Source of the DNA: an uncultured Winogradskyella sp.
GTDB taxonomy: Bacteria > Bacteroidota > Bacteroidia > Flavobacteriales > Flavobacteriaceae
NCBI RefSeq assembly: GCF_947496485.1
Contig: NZ_CANMCZ010000006.1
Span: 1 to 64,000, forward strand
Length of the DNA stretch: 64,000 nucleotides
Direction: 5' to 3'
Within the stretch, counting starts at the first letter, position 1. Each line of letters starts with the position of its first letter. Shown piece by piece: positions 35,255-43,964 of the stretch. The notes below the pieces were generated by a model, which saw only the letters and a program-made list of their open reading frames with translations, searched no databases and was not told where the DNA came from. Both the position numbers and the translations under genes were made by a program.

Positions 35255-38152
35255 TTAATTACAGTTTCTTTCTAAAACCAAAATATCATTTTCTCTATGC
35301 AGTTCTAATCTATCGGCTTCACATTCTACAACTAACCATTCTCCACTTATAGCCTGTATATTTGGACCAGCAACATTAGAGAATGTTACAATTACTCCTT
35401 CATCAGATTGTGATGTAGTCCACACGGCATCAATGGTGATTTCATTTGTGTAAATAACTACAATTTGACTATTGGTCTCAAAGTCGAAATTGTACTCCAT
35501 TAAGTTATCACTTCCGTTATAATTAACAGCATTCCATATACATTCTGTTAGAAATGAATCTACATCTGTTTCAGAACAAGTTTCATTACAATTTATTACG
35601 AACAATTGTATAGGAAAAACTTCAATTTGATTATTGATTTCGACTCTAGTATAGATGGTTGACGAAATATCAGCTGTATTATATTCCGAAGGATTTACAA
35701 TCGCATTTGTACCAGCGTCAGCATCTGCTTGTGTTTGATGATAGGTTACCACATCTGCGCTTGGTGTACAATTTGCAAAAGCTATTGTAAGGTCAAATGA
35801 ATTTGGTCCATCAGTACCATTATCGCAAATTTCTATTACTGCATCAAAGCTTTGGAAACATTCAAAAAGGTTACAATTTTCAATAATTAAGGAGATTGTA
35901 AATATGTGCTCAACTGTATTAGTACTAACATTAATTACGGCACCGAAAACTGTAGTTGGATTTGCTGTATTTGTGTATGCTTGTGGATTAGAAATTGGAT
36001 TCATATTATTTTGTGCATCGTTTAGAGTTTCAAAATAATAAATTCCATATATGGCAATATCTGGACCACATTCTTGGTTTGCAACAGTTAAATCAAAGGT
36101 TGCAAAATCCTCGTTATTCTCGCTACATGCAGTAATTTCGGTATCCACAAAACAGTCAAAATTATTGCACTCTTCAGTATTTAGATATATTGTAAAAACT
36201 TGGAAATTTCCACTTTCAGCTTCAATTCTTAAATATACCTCACCTTGTGCCGACACATATGATTCTGTATTTGAAATCGCATTGATATTATTCTGTGCAT
36301 CAATTAAGCTTAAATGGAAAGATGCTAGAAAACTTGCATTACAGTCTATTAAACCAATTGTATTTGCACTTAGGTTGAATTCTGCTTCACCATTGGCAGT
36401 AATGCACTCTACAAGTTCAAAATCACTAAAGCAATTAAAAACTTCGTAGTCATTTTCTAAATCACAATTTTGATCTAATAGGATATAATTATTTCCGCTA
36501 ACCAGATATAATTCTCCTTCTTCGCATTCAACAATTTGCCATTGTCCGTTTAAGACTTCAAATCCTTGTTGTAGTGTAAACTCAACAAATAGATTTGAAG
36601 CAATAGAAACTAAACTCCAAGTTCCTATTTCATTTTCTGTTCCATCATTGTTATCAGATAAGACTTGACCGTTAGGTGTAAAATAAACATATATAGGAAT
36701 GACAGAATCTATGAGATTTGTTTGTAACTCCCATGCACATTCCTGAAGGTTAACTTGTATGTAATCTATAGAGCACCCTAAATCACCTTCACAATCTTGT
36801 TCTAGAACGAATGTGGAATCACCACGACTAATTTCTATACGATCATCATCACATTCTACTATTAACCAATCACCTCCTAGACTATCTTGAAAAGCCGTTA
36901 ATTCCGAAAGTGTTAATATTAAACCATTATCTGTAGCTGACAAACTCCAAGTTCCACCAATTGCAGATGTTGCTGCTCCTTCAGTAATTAATAATTCGCC
37001 ATTGGCATTAAATATCATTTGATAATTATTAAAATTACCTGTATCATTACTGAAATCCCAAGGACATTCTTGTAAAATACCACTGATTTCAGCTAGTGAA
37101 CAATCTAAATCATCTTCACAATCTTGATCAAAAAACAAACCAGTTCCATCTACTGTGAGATGTTCAAATTTTAAGTCGTCATCGTCACATTCTACAACTA
37201 ACCAATTCCCAAACTGTTGTTCGAAATAATAGAAAGAAGCGATATTAAGTTCTAAGCCATTATCGGTTTCAGTAAGTGCCCAAGTCGTAGTATACGAGTC
37301 TGCAAAAACTCCTTCTATAATTACATTCCCATTTTCATCAAAGTTAAATGTATAAGGACCGCTTAAATTCTCTAAATCATCATTGCTGTATAAATAGACT
37401 TCCCATGGACACTCCACTAAATTTAAAGCTACTTCTTCTTCGATACATTCATCTTCCTCTTCGCAATCGTCACTAGCTGCTTCAATAGCGTCTGCTAGTT
37501 CTTGGTTGGTGCTAACCTCAATAGTTTCTCCATTAGCATATTCTAGTGATACAGGATAGTTTAAACTTACAATCAATACATTTTCATCATCCTCTAATTC
37601 ATCTAAGAAATTATACAAGGCTTCATCATTTTCAATAGTAACTGTATCGATTAAGTTAAACTGTGAATCAAATACTGAAAATGAAATCGGATAGACAAAA
37701 TCTACACACTCAATGACATCATTTTCATCATCGCTACACTCATCAATTAAGTTTTCTAATTGGTCTTCGTTTTCTATAACCAATTCTGAGTAATCGCTAA
37801 AAATAATCGTGATTGGAAAGACAAAATCTAAAAAATTATTATCTTCATTAAAATCATCGAATAAATCCTCTAATAGTTCTAAATCTGTTTCGGTTTCAAT
37901 TACGATAGTGATATCACTTACTATTATGGTTACTGGCAATTCTATAGAAAAACAACTCGACCCATCTAAAATGTTATCTGTAGCACCAAAGTGAGCTGAT
38001 GTCCTACTCATAAGGTTAGACAAAGTAGAATTTGAAACAATGGTTTCTTGTGCTGTAGGATTATCAACATCTGATATCTCATCTTGACAGGTTGTAAAAC
38101 TTAAAAGAGCAAAAAGGGCAAAAAGGGATAAGTAGTTGATTTTAGTTTTCAT
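35255..38152 (-). CDS. Large modular acidic surface lipoprotein of unknown function
   Basis: The 965 residues have lipobox SFTTC (Cys22) followed by CQDE, which resembles the acidic lipoprotein export signal of Bacteroidota, so surface exposure is inferred. Three repeat types are seen. Residues about 70-230 hold four units of the form PITIIFSD ... ENEDQLENLIDE. Residues about 245-565 and 862-965 hold four units beginning ECPW and containing TWSL, DNGL and GxWLVVECDDD. Residues about 567-860 hold three adhesin units like those in the protein at 1-1110. Very acidic and Cys-rich, so calcium binding or disulfides are possible. It is divergent from an ECF sigma gene 105 bp away. Confidence 0.75.
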   Translation of the reverse strand: MKTKINYLSLFALFALLSFTTCQDEISDVDNPTAQETIVSNSTLSNLMSRTSAHFGATDNILDGSSCFSIELPVTIIVSDITIVIETETDLELLEDLFDDFNEDNNFLDFVFPITIIFSDYSELVIENEDQLENLIDECSDDENDVIECVDFVYPISFSVFDSQFNLIDTVTIENDEALYNFLDELEDDENVLIVSLNYPVSLEYANGETIEVSTNQELADAIEAASDDCEEEDECIEEEVALNLVECPWEVYLYSNDDLENLSGPYTFNFDENGNVIIEGVFADSYTTTWALTETDNGLELNIASFYYFEQQFGNWLVVECDDDDLKFEHLTVDGTGLFFDQDCEDDLDCSLAEISGILQECPWDFSNDTGNFNNYQMIFNANGELLITEGAATSAIGGTWSLSATDNGLILTLSELTAFQDSLGGDWLIVECDDDRIEISRGDSTFVLEQDCEGDLGCSIDYIQVNLQECAWELQTNLIDSVIPIYVYFTPNGQVLSDNNDGTENEIGTWSLVSIASNLFVEFTLQQGFEVLNGQWQIVECEEGELYLVSGNNYILLDQNCDLENDYEVFNCFSDFELVECITANGEAEFNLSANTIGLIDCNASFLASFHLSLIDAQNNINAISNTESYVSAQGEVYLRIEAESGNFQVFTIYLNTEECNNFDCFVDTEITACSENNEDFATFDLTVANQECGPDIAIYGIYYFETLNDAQNNMNPISNPQAYTNTANPTTVFGAVINVSTNTVEHIFTISLIIENCNLFECFQSFDAVIEICDNGTDGPNSFDLTIAFANCTPSADVVTYHQTQADADAGTNAIVNPSEYNTADISSTIYTRVEINNQIEVFPIQLFVINCNETCSETDVDSFLTECIWNAVNYNGSDNLMEYNFDFETNSQIVVIYTNEITIDAVWTTSQSDEGVIVTFSNVAGPNIQAISGEWLVVECEADRLELHRENDILVLERNCN
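35573..37945 (-). repeat. Three repeat families in the lipoprotein
   Basis: Type A (37945-37463), four ~40-residue units with a P(I/V)(T/S) strand and an acidic helix. Type B (about 37420-36455, and once more downstream at about 35570-35258), ~105-residue units starting L(V/Q)EC(P/A)W. Type C (about 36454-35573), three ~97-residue units with FDLT ... QxDADAGTNAI-like strands ending ENC or INC. Confidence 0.65.
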
Positions 38153-38256
38153 AGCTCAAATCTTTTAATCGATTTATTATAGAACAGATGAGACTAATAT
38201 TCTCCTACCCTCTTATTTAAAAAATTTATTTATAATTTGTAACGGTCAAAACAACT

Positions 38257-38772
38257 ATGAGCCAACCCATAAAAGATAACATTTGCGACGATTTGCTATT
38301 TGAGCGTTTATATAAAAAGCATTCAAAGAATCTCCATGATTTTCTATATTATAAATATGGTGATCATTTAAATCCGCAAGATAAAATGCAAGAAGCATTT
38401 ATAAAGCTATGGCAAAATTGTGGCAAAATTATACCATCAAAAGCAAAGAGTTATTTATTTACCACAGCAAATAATCTAATGCTAAATGCGGTTGCACACC
38501 AAAAAGTTGTATTGAGATATAGCAAACGGCCTCAAAAAAATTCTACTAACGAATCACCAGAATTTGTACTACAAGAAAAAGAGTATCATGAAAAATTACA
38601 AAAAGCATTAAGTAATTTAACCGAAGCTCAACGTACTGCTTTTTTACTCAACAGAATAGAAGGCAAACGCTTTAAAGAGATCGCTATACTTTTAAACATT
38701 TCTAAAAAGGCCGTTGAAAAACGTATTTATGGAGCTTTGAAAAAGTTGCGTGAAGATATTGATGGAATTTGA
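38257..38772 (+). CDS. ECF-type RNA polymerase sigma factor
   Basis: 171 residues with region 2 (LFERLYKKHSKNLHDFLYYK ... QDKMQEAFIKLWQN). Region 4 is LTEAQRTAFLLNRIEGKRFK, then EIAILLNISKKAVEKRIYGA, ending in KKLREDI. It belongs to the Bacteroidota FecI-like group that pairs with FecR. It is 80 bp upstream of a FecR gene and divergent from the large lipoprotein gene. By analogy, its activity should be held by FecR until an outer-membrane signal arrives, then direct transcription of local genes. Confidence 0.92.
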   Translation: MSQPIKDNICDDLLFERLYKKHSKNLHDFLYYKYGDHLNPQDKMQEAFIKLWQNCGKIIPSKAKSYLFTTANNLMLNAVAHQKVVLRYSKRPQKNSTNESPEFVLQEKEYHEKLQKALSNLTEAQRTAFLLNRIEGKRFKEIAILLNISKKAVEKRIYGALKKLREDIDGI

Positions 38773-38852
38773 AAAGTTTTAAATCTCAACTTTGGAATTT
38801 ACCAAGGGTAGGATTTTTTTAGATTAAGCTGTTATATAAATGAAATCATGTT

Positions 38853-39749
38853 ATGAATAGAGAAGAACTCATAAAAAAATGGTTAGATAATAACCTTAAT
38901 ACTGAAGAGCAAAAAGCTTTTGAGCAACTAGAGGATTATAACAAATTAATCCAAATGGATAATGCTCTGAAAGATTTTAAAGCCCCTAAATTCTCAGTTG
39001 ATGAAACCTACAAAACCTTACAACCCAAACTTAAATCAAGTTCTACAAAATTTAATCGTTGGCTCAAACCGTTGCTAAAATTAGCCGCAGTTTTAGTGAT
39101 TGGTATTACTATAAATTATTATACTTCTGCCATTGATACTAAAGTAGATACAAGTATAGCTCAGAAAACCTCAATTGAATTACCTGATGATTCTAGCGTA
39201 AAATTAAATGCTAATTCCTCAATAGCATTCAATGAAAGCAAATGGCAAGATAACAGAGTAGTAAAATTACAAGGTGAAGCTTTCTTTAAGGTAGCAAAAG
39301 GGGAAAAATTTGATGTTATCACTAATGATGGTATAGTTGCCGTATTAGGTACAAAATTTAATGTAAAACAACGCGAAAACTATTTTGAAGTGACATGCTA
39401 CGAAGGTTTAGTTGCTGTAACTCATAGCGACAAAACTGTAGAATTAAAACCAGGATATACCTTTCAAATTATAGATGGGAAACTACTTGCAAATGAAAAA
39501 GAAAACACTACGCAACCTAGTTGGTTGCGTGATGAAAGTAGCTTTAAAAGTGTCCCTCTAAAGTATGTTATTTCTGAATTTGAAAATCAATACAATTTAA
39601 AAGTTAGCTCAGGAGATATTGATACATCACGATTATTCACAGGAAGTTTTACACACAAAAATTTAGATTTAGCATTGCAGTCTGTTACAATACCTTTAAA
39701 TTTAAGCTACAGCAAATCTGGAAAATCTATCTTACTAAAGCGTGAATAA
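38853..39749 (+). CDS. FecR-family anti-sigma factor
   Basis: 298 residues. The cytoplasmic N-terminal ~75 residues start with REELIKKWLDNNLNTEEQ. One membrane segment follows (LLKLAAVLVIGITINYY), then the periplasmic FecR domain (IELPDDSSVKLNANSSIAFN, VVKLQGEAFFKVAKGEKFDV, VLGTKFNVKQRE, FEVTCYEGLVAVTH, ELKPGYTFQI). A C-terminal STN-like region begins near SSFKSVPLKYVISEFE. It overlaps the receptor gene by 8 bp. It would relay a signal from the outer-membrane receptor to the ECF sigma factor. Confidence 0.93.
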   Translation: MNREELIKKWLDNNLNTEEQKAFEQLEDYNKLIQMDNALKDFKAPKFSVDETYKTLQPKLKSSSTKFNRWLKPLLKLAAVLVIGITINYYTSAIDTKVDTSIAQKTSIELPDDSSVKLNANSSIAFNESKWQDNRVVKLQGEAFFKVAKGEKFDVITNDGIVAVLGTKFNVKQRENYFEVTCYEGLVAVTHSDKTVELKPGYTFQIIDGKLLANEKENTTQPSWLRDESSFKSVPLKYVISEFENQYNLKVSSGDIDTSRLFTGSFTHKNLDLALQSVTIPLNLSYSKSGKSILLKRE

Positions 39750-42057
39750 ACTATTACAAGGTTTAGTTTTCTATTTTATCTTTATTACCTTTTGTAATCT
39801 TTCTTACAGTCAGACCCAACAGGAAAAACAGCCACTTGCTCAAATTCTTATTCAACTAGAAGAACGTTATGATATTAAGTTTTCTTTTGAAACCAAAACA
39901 ATAGAAGGCATAATCATTGATTCTTTATATCCAGAACTTTCATTAGATCAAGCATTAAAGCAGCTTAGACAAGTTACTAATCTTAAATTCGAAATATTAA
40001 GTGATCGTTTTATAGCGATTACACCAAAAAAAGATGCTGAATTGAAAACAGCTACTCAACGTTTAGAAGAAGTTGTAGTCACTAATTATCTTACTAAAGG
40101 TATTTCTAAAACTAACAGCGGAACTATAGAAGTAGATACCAGAGCTTTCAATATTTTGCCTGGTTTAATAGAACCAGACGTCTTACAGATTGTACAAAAT
40201 CTACCTGGAATTATAAGTGTAGATGAGCGTATTTCTAATATCAATGTAAGAGGTGGCACTAATGATCAAAATCTTATTTTATATGAAGGCATAAGGATGT
40301 ACCAAACAGGTCATTTTTTTGGTTTAATTTCTGCATTTAACCCTTATTTATCGGAAGAAATTAACATCTCTAAAAATGGTACTAGTGTTAAATATGGTAA
40401 TGGCGTTTCAAGTACAATTTCTATAAAAAATACGGACAATCTAGATCAAAAATTTAATGCTGGCATTGGAGGAAATCTGCTGAGTGTTGATGGGTTTGCT
40501 AAAATTCCGACATCTAATAAAACAGAGTTACAATTATCTCTTAGGCGCTCTTTTACTGATATTGTTGCTTCAACCACATATGATGCATACTTTGATCGCA
40601 TTTTTAGGGATTCTGAATTAAATACATCAAACAATATTAATACATTGTTATCACTAGACGAGCGCTTTTTATTTTACGACTTTAACGCTAAATTTTTATA
40701 TGACATAGATAAAACATCTAAGCTACGCATCAATGTGCTGAACATGTACAATAATTTGGATTACAATCAGGTATTTACAACTAATGAAAATAATTTTCAG
40801 GAAACTAGAAGCGCTCTAAACCAGATAAGTTATGGTATTAGCGCAAATTATTCAAAAGCATGGAAAGACGATATTAGTACTTCCGTTGAAGCCTATTATT
40901 CCAATTACGATTTAGATGCTGAAAGTAATGATGTTACAAACGAGCAACGCTTAAGACAAGAAAATAAAGTTGAAGATTATGGTATTCGTTTAGATATTTC
41001 TAAACTGGTCAGTGATGCTACTAAATTTAATGGAGGCTATCAGTTTAATGAAGTTGGTGTGACTAATTTAGAAGATGTTACAAATCCTAATTTCACAAGT
41101 TTAATAAAAGAGATTATTAGAACCCATGCTATATTTGGAGAGATAGAATGGTATTCTCCATCTCGCGACACTTACATACGCGCTGGCTCAAGAATTAGTT
41201 ATTTTGAAAAATTATCTGAAGTATTAATAGAGCCAAGATTTACTATAAATCAGAAATTAGGGAAATACTTTAGATTAGAAATTTTGGGTGAACTAAAAAG
41301 TCAATCTATTGCTCAGATAATTGATTTACAACAAGATTTTTTTGGTATAGAAAAAAGGCGTTGGCAACTCGCCAATGGGAGTGATGTTCCTTTAATAACA
41401 AGTGAACAGATATCTTTAGGTGTGAGTTATAATCAAAATAATTTGTTGGTTTCTCTAGAAGGCTATTACAAAGGGGTAAATAATATTACATCTCGTAGTC
41501 AAGGTTTTCAAAACCAGTTTCAATTTACAAACGAAATAGGCTTTTATACTGTTAAGGGTATTGACTTTCTCATCAATAAACGCTTTAATGATTTTAGTAC
41601 TTGGTTAAGCTATTCTTACAGTAAAAACGATTATCAATTTCAGAATTTGAATAGTGGCAATTCTTTTCCAAATACTTTAGATTTAAGACATGTTGCCAAT
41701 ACATCTTTAACTTATAATATAGATAATTTTAAAGTTGGTTTTGGCATCAATTGGCATTCCGGAAGACCATATACAACTCCTTTAGTGGTTCAAAATGATA
41801 GTAATTCTTCAATAGAATATGAATCTCCTAACAACTCAAGATTACCCGATTATTTTCGAACAGACATTTCAGCAATTTATGATTTTGAACTTTCTAGGGG
41901 TATAAACGCGGAAGTTGGAGCTTCAATTTGGAATATATTTAATCAAACCAACATTATTAATCGTTACTACACGTTCGATTCTGGTAATTCTGTAGTTGAA
42001 ATTAATAATAGATCTTTAAAATTTACTCCTAATTTAAGTTTTAGAATCAATTTTTAG
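39742..42057 (+). CDS. TonB-dependent receptor with N-terminal STN-like domain
   Basis: 771 residues with a signal peptide (ends SYSQ). An STN-like signalling domain (LAQILIQLEERYDIKFSFET ... ELSLDQALKQLRQVT) shows it can talk to the adjacent FecR. A plug follows (RLEEVVVTNYLTKGI, VLQIVQNLPGIISVDER, NVRGGTNDQNLILYEG), then a barrel of strands (SLRRSFTDIV, YGIRLDISKLV, FEKLSEVLIEPRFTI) ending in FRINF with a terminal Phe. No SusD-like partner is adjacent, which argues against a standard polysaccharide-uptake pair. Substrate unknown; siderophore or other small ligand is possible. A TonB-box was not identified with confidence. Confidence 0.9.
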   Translation: MNKLLQGLVFYFIFITFCNLSYSQTQQEKQPLAQILIQLEERYDIKFSFETKTIEGIIIDSLYPELSLDQALKQLRQVTNLKFEILSDRFIAITPKKDAELKTATQRLEEVVVTNYLTKGISKTNSGTIEVDTRAFNILPGLIEPDVLQIVQNLPGIISVDERISNINVRGGTNDQNLILYEGIRMYQTGHFFGLISAFNPYLSEEINISKNGTSVKYGNGVSSTISIKNTDNLDQKFNAGIGGNLLSVDGFAKIPTSNKTELQLSLRRSFTDIVASTTYDAYFDRIFRDSELNTSNNINTLLSLDERFLFYDFNAKFLYDIDKTSKLRINVLNMYNNLDYNQVFTTNENNFQETRSALNQISYGISANYSKAWKDDISTSVEAYYSNYDLDAESNDVTNEQRLRQENKVEDYGIRLDISKLVSDATKFNGGYQFNEVGVTNLEDVTNPNFTSLIKEIIRTHAIFGEIEWYSPSRDTYIRAGSRISYFEKLSEVLIEPRFTINQKLGKYFRLEILGELKSQSIAQIIDLQQDFFGIEKRRWQLANGSDVPLITSEQISLGVSYNQNNLLVSLEGYYKGVNNITSRSQGFQNQFQFTNEIGFYTVKGIDFLINKRFNDFSTWLSYSYSKNDYQFQNLNSGNSFPNTLDLRHVANTSLTYNIDNFKVGFGINWHSGRPYTTPLVVQNDSNSSIEYESPNNSRLPDYFRTDISAIYDFELSRGINAEVGASIWNIFNQTNIINRYYTFDSGNSVVEINNRSLKFTPNLSFRINF

Positions 42058-42089
42058 TTGTTAATTGTAACACCAACCAACCTTAATCA

Positions 42090-43370
42090 ATGCGTATTAA
42101 AAGTTTTTTTAGACTCTTTATAACCTTCGCTGTACTCTATTCTTATCAAAATTCTTTTGGGCAAACAAAGGTTGATAATGACTATAAATCTATCTTTTAT
42201 ATACCCGAAATTCTTATCGGAAAAACATTAGACGCCAACTCGTTTTTTCCTGAAACTAAGCTACAAAAAAATCTTTTTTTAAGTATTGGACGTTATAACT
42301 TTGATAAAGACAAAGAATGGGCTGCTAGATTAAACTATCCGAAAACTGGAATTTCTTTTGGCTACACAGACTTTGGAAATTCTGTTAAAGTAGGCCATGC
42401 CTATTCCATATTACCATTTGTAGAATTTTCAATATTAAAAAAACGAATTAAAGGTTTAAACTTACAAATTGGTTTTGGTGCCTCTTATATGGATACACAA
42501 TATAATGCCACAACAAATGAATTTAATAAAGCCATTACAACTAAAGTTAATTGGTCTTTTAGATCCTTTTTGTATTACGATGTTTTTAAATCTAATAAAA
42601 TAACCGATTGGAGATTTGGACTAGGTTATCTACATCATTCTAATGGACATACCAGATTACCAAACCAAGGGTTAAATTCACTGGCCGCAAGTGTTTCTGC
42701 TAAAATAGATACTAAATCTGGTGAAACTACAAACTTAGAAAAACCATCTTTCACCTCTAAATCACAAAACTATTTATCATTTAGGTTTGGTATAGGACAA
42801 AATGTTCTTTCAGAAAAGTTCAATGTAAAAAAAGAGGTTTTCACCATTTCCGCTTCAGCTGGTAAAATTCTGAACAATACATTTAAATTTGGTGGTGGAT
42901 TTTACTATAGGTTTTACGAACATTACTACGATTACATAAAAAATAATGAGACACTAGTTGATGAACAATTACCTCATTTTAAGGATAATCCTTATGGCTA
43001 TGCCACAAATTTTGGGCTTTTCGCGACATCTGAATTATTACTAGACCACATCGGTTTTGAATTTGACCTTGGTGTAAACATATACAAACCATTTTACAAA
43101 ATAGATTGGCAACTTAACCAAGGTTATTCGTATGAAAATGCAAATGGTGAAACCGTTGAAATTTTAGGAGAACTAGATTGGTATTACGAAATAAAGAGAA
43201 CCGTATCTGCTAGAATGGGATTAAAATATTATTTATGGACAACTAACAAAGCACCTAAACATAATATATTTGTCGGAGCGCATATAAATGCCAATCTTGG
43301 TCAGGCAGATTTTACTGAATTAAGTATTGGTTATGTTTATCGTTTTAATTTAAAAGATTCAAAATTATGA
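42090..43370 (+). CDS. PagL-like lipid A deacylase (acyloxyacyl hydrolase family)
   Basis: 426 residues with a signal peptide (ends SFGQ) and an outer-membrane barrel. The motif LGYLHHSNGHTRLPNQGLNS (about 180-199) matches the PagL/acyloxyacyl hydrolase signature, with His182/His183 and Ser184 as candidate catalytic residues. The Glu that follows in Pseudomonas PagL is not obvious at the expected distance. It is more than twice the length of classical PagL. Inferred reaction: removal of an acyl chain from lipid A in the outer leaflet. It overlaps the next gene by 4 bp and follows the receptor by 32 bp. Confidence 0.82.
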   Translation: MRIKSFFRLFITFAVLYSYQNSFGQTKVDNDYKSIFYIPEILIGKTLDANSFFPETKLQKNLFLSIGRYNFDKDKEWAARLNYPKTGISFGYTDFGNSVKVGHAYSILPFVEFSILKKRIKGLNLQIGFGASYMDTQYNATTNEFNKAITTKVNWSFRSFLYYDVFKSNKITDWRFGLGYLHHSNGHTRLPNQGLNSLAASVSAKIDTKSGETTNLEKPSFTSKSQNYLSFRFGIGQNVLSEKFNVKKEVFTISASAGKILNNTFKFGGGFYYRFYEHYYDYIKNNETLVDEQLPHFKDNPYGYATNFGLFATSELLLDHIGFEFDLGVNIYKPFYKIDWQLNQGYSYENANGETVEILGELDWYYEIKRTVSARMGLKYYLWTTNKAPKHNIFVGAHINANLGQADFTELSIGYVYRFNLKDSKL

Positions 43371-43912
43371 CAGAACAAGACTTATATAAATTAAGATTTC
43401 CCATTGGCGAGTTTAAAAAACCGGATGTAATAACTCAGCAATATATTACTGACTGGATAACATCCATTGAAGCTTTACCAAAATCTATTATCGCATTTAC
43501 AAAAGGCCTCAGCGAAGAAGAATTGAATTATAAGTACAGACCAGATGGATGGACTATCAAACAGGTAGTTCATCACTGTGCAGACAGCCATATCAACAGT
43601 ATTTTACGATTCAAATTGGCACTAACGGAAGATACACCAACCATTAGACCTTATTTCGAAGACCGTTTTGCCAAATTAGCTGATTATGATACATCAATAG
43701 ACACCTCAATTTCCATTCTTACAGGCGTGCATCAAAAATTAGCTATTCTACTAAAAAAATTAAATAAAGAAGAGTTGAAGCGTGAGTTTGTTCATCCAGA
43801 ACATGGTAAACACTTTTCTTTAGAAGAAACGATTGGAACATATGCTTGGCATAGTAATCATCATTTAGCACATATCAATCAAGCATTGAAGTATAAAGGA
43901 AAATTCAAATAA
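43367..43912 (+). CDS. DinB/YfiT-family metal-dependent protein (bacillithiol transferase-like)
   Basis: 181 residues of the DinB four-helix fold. Metal-binding histidines are in WTIKQVVHHCADSHIN (His69/His70) and AWHSNHHLAHINQALK. The N-terminal KLRFPIGEFKKPDVITQQY is typical for the YfiT group. In Firmicutes relatives transfer bacillithiol to electrophiles. Whether this organism makes bacillithiol is not shown here. The ATG overlaps the PagL-like stop (ATGA), so it is likely the last gene of the sigma-FecR-receptor-PagL transcript. Confidence 0.88.
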   Translation: MTEQDLYKLRFPIGEFKKPDVITQQYITDWITSIEALPKSIIAFTKGLSEEELNYKYRPDGWTIKQVVHHCADSHINSILRFKLALTEDTPTIRPYFEDRFAKLADYDTSIDTSISILTGVHQKLAILLKKLNKEELKREFVHPEHGKHFSLEETIGTYAWHSNHHLAHINQALKYKGKFK

Positions 43913-43940
43913 AAAACCCTGAAATAAATTCAGGGCTTTT
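43913..43940. terminator. Bidirectional terminator after the DinB/YfiT gene
   Basis: AAAACCCTGAA pairs with TTCAGGG-TTTT across a 5-nt loop, with T-rich tail on the forward strand. It lies right after the forward stop codon and before the convergent gene ending at 43965. Confidence 0.82.
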
Positions 43941-43964
43941 TAATAAACATATATTGCTAATTAG

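Noticed and set aside
39742..42057. SusC/SusD polysaccharide utilisation locus
   Set aside because: No SusD-like gene or glycan-degrading enzyme is adjacent, and the receptor is shorter than typical SusC proteins.
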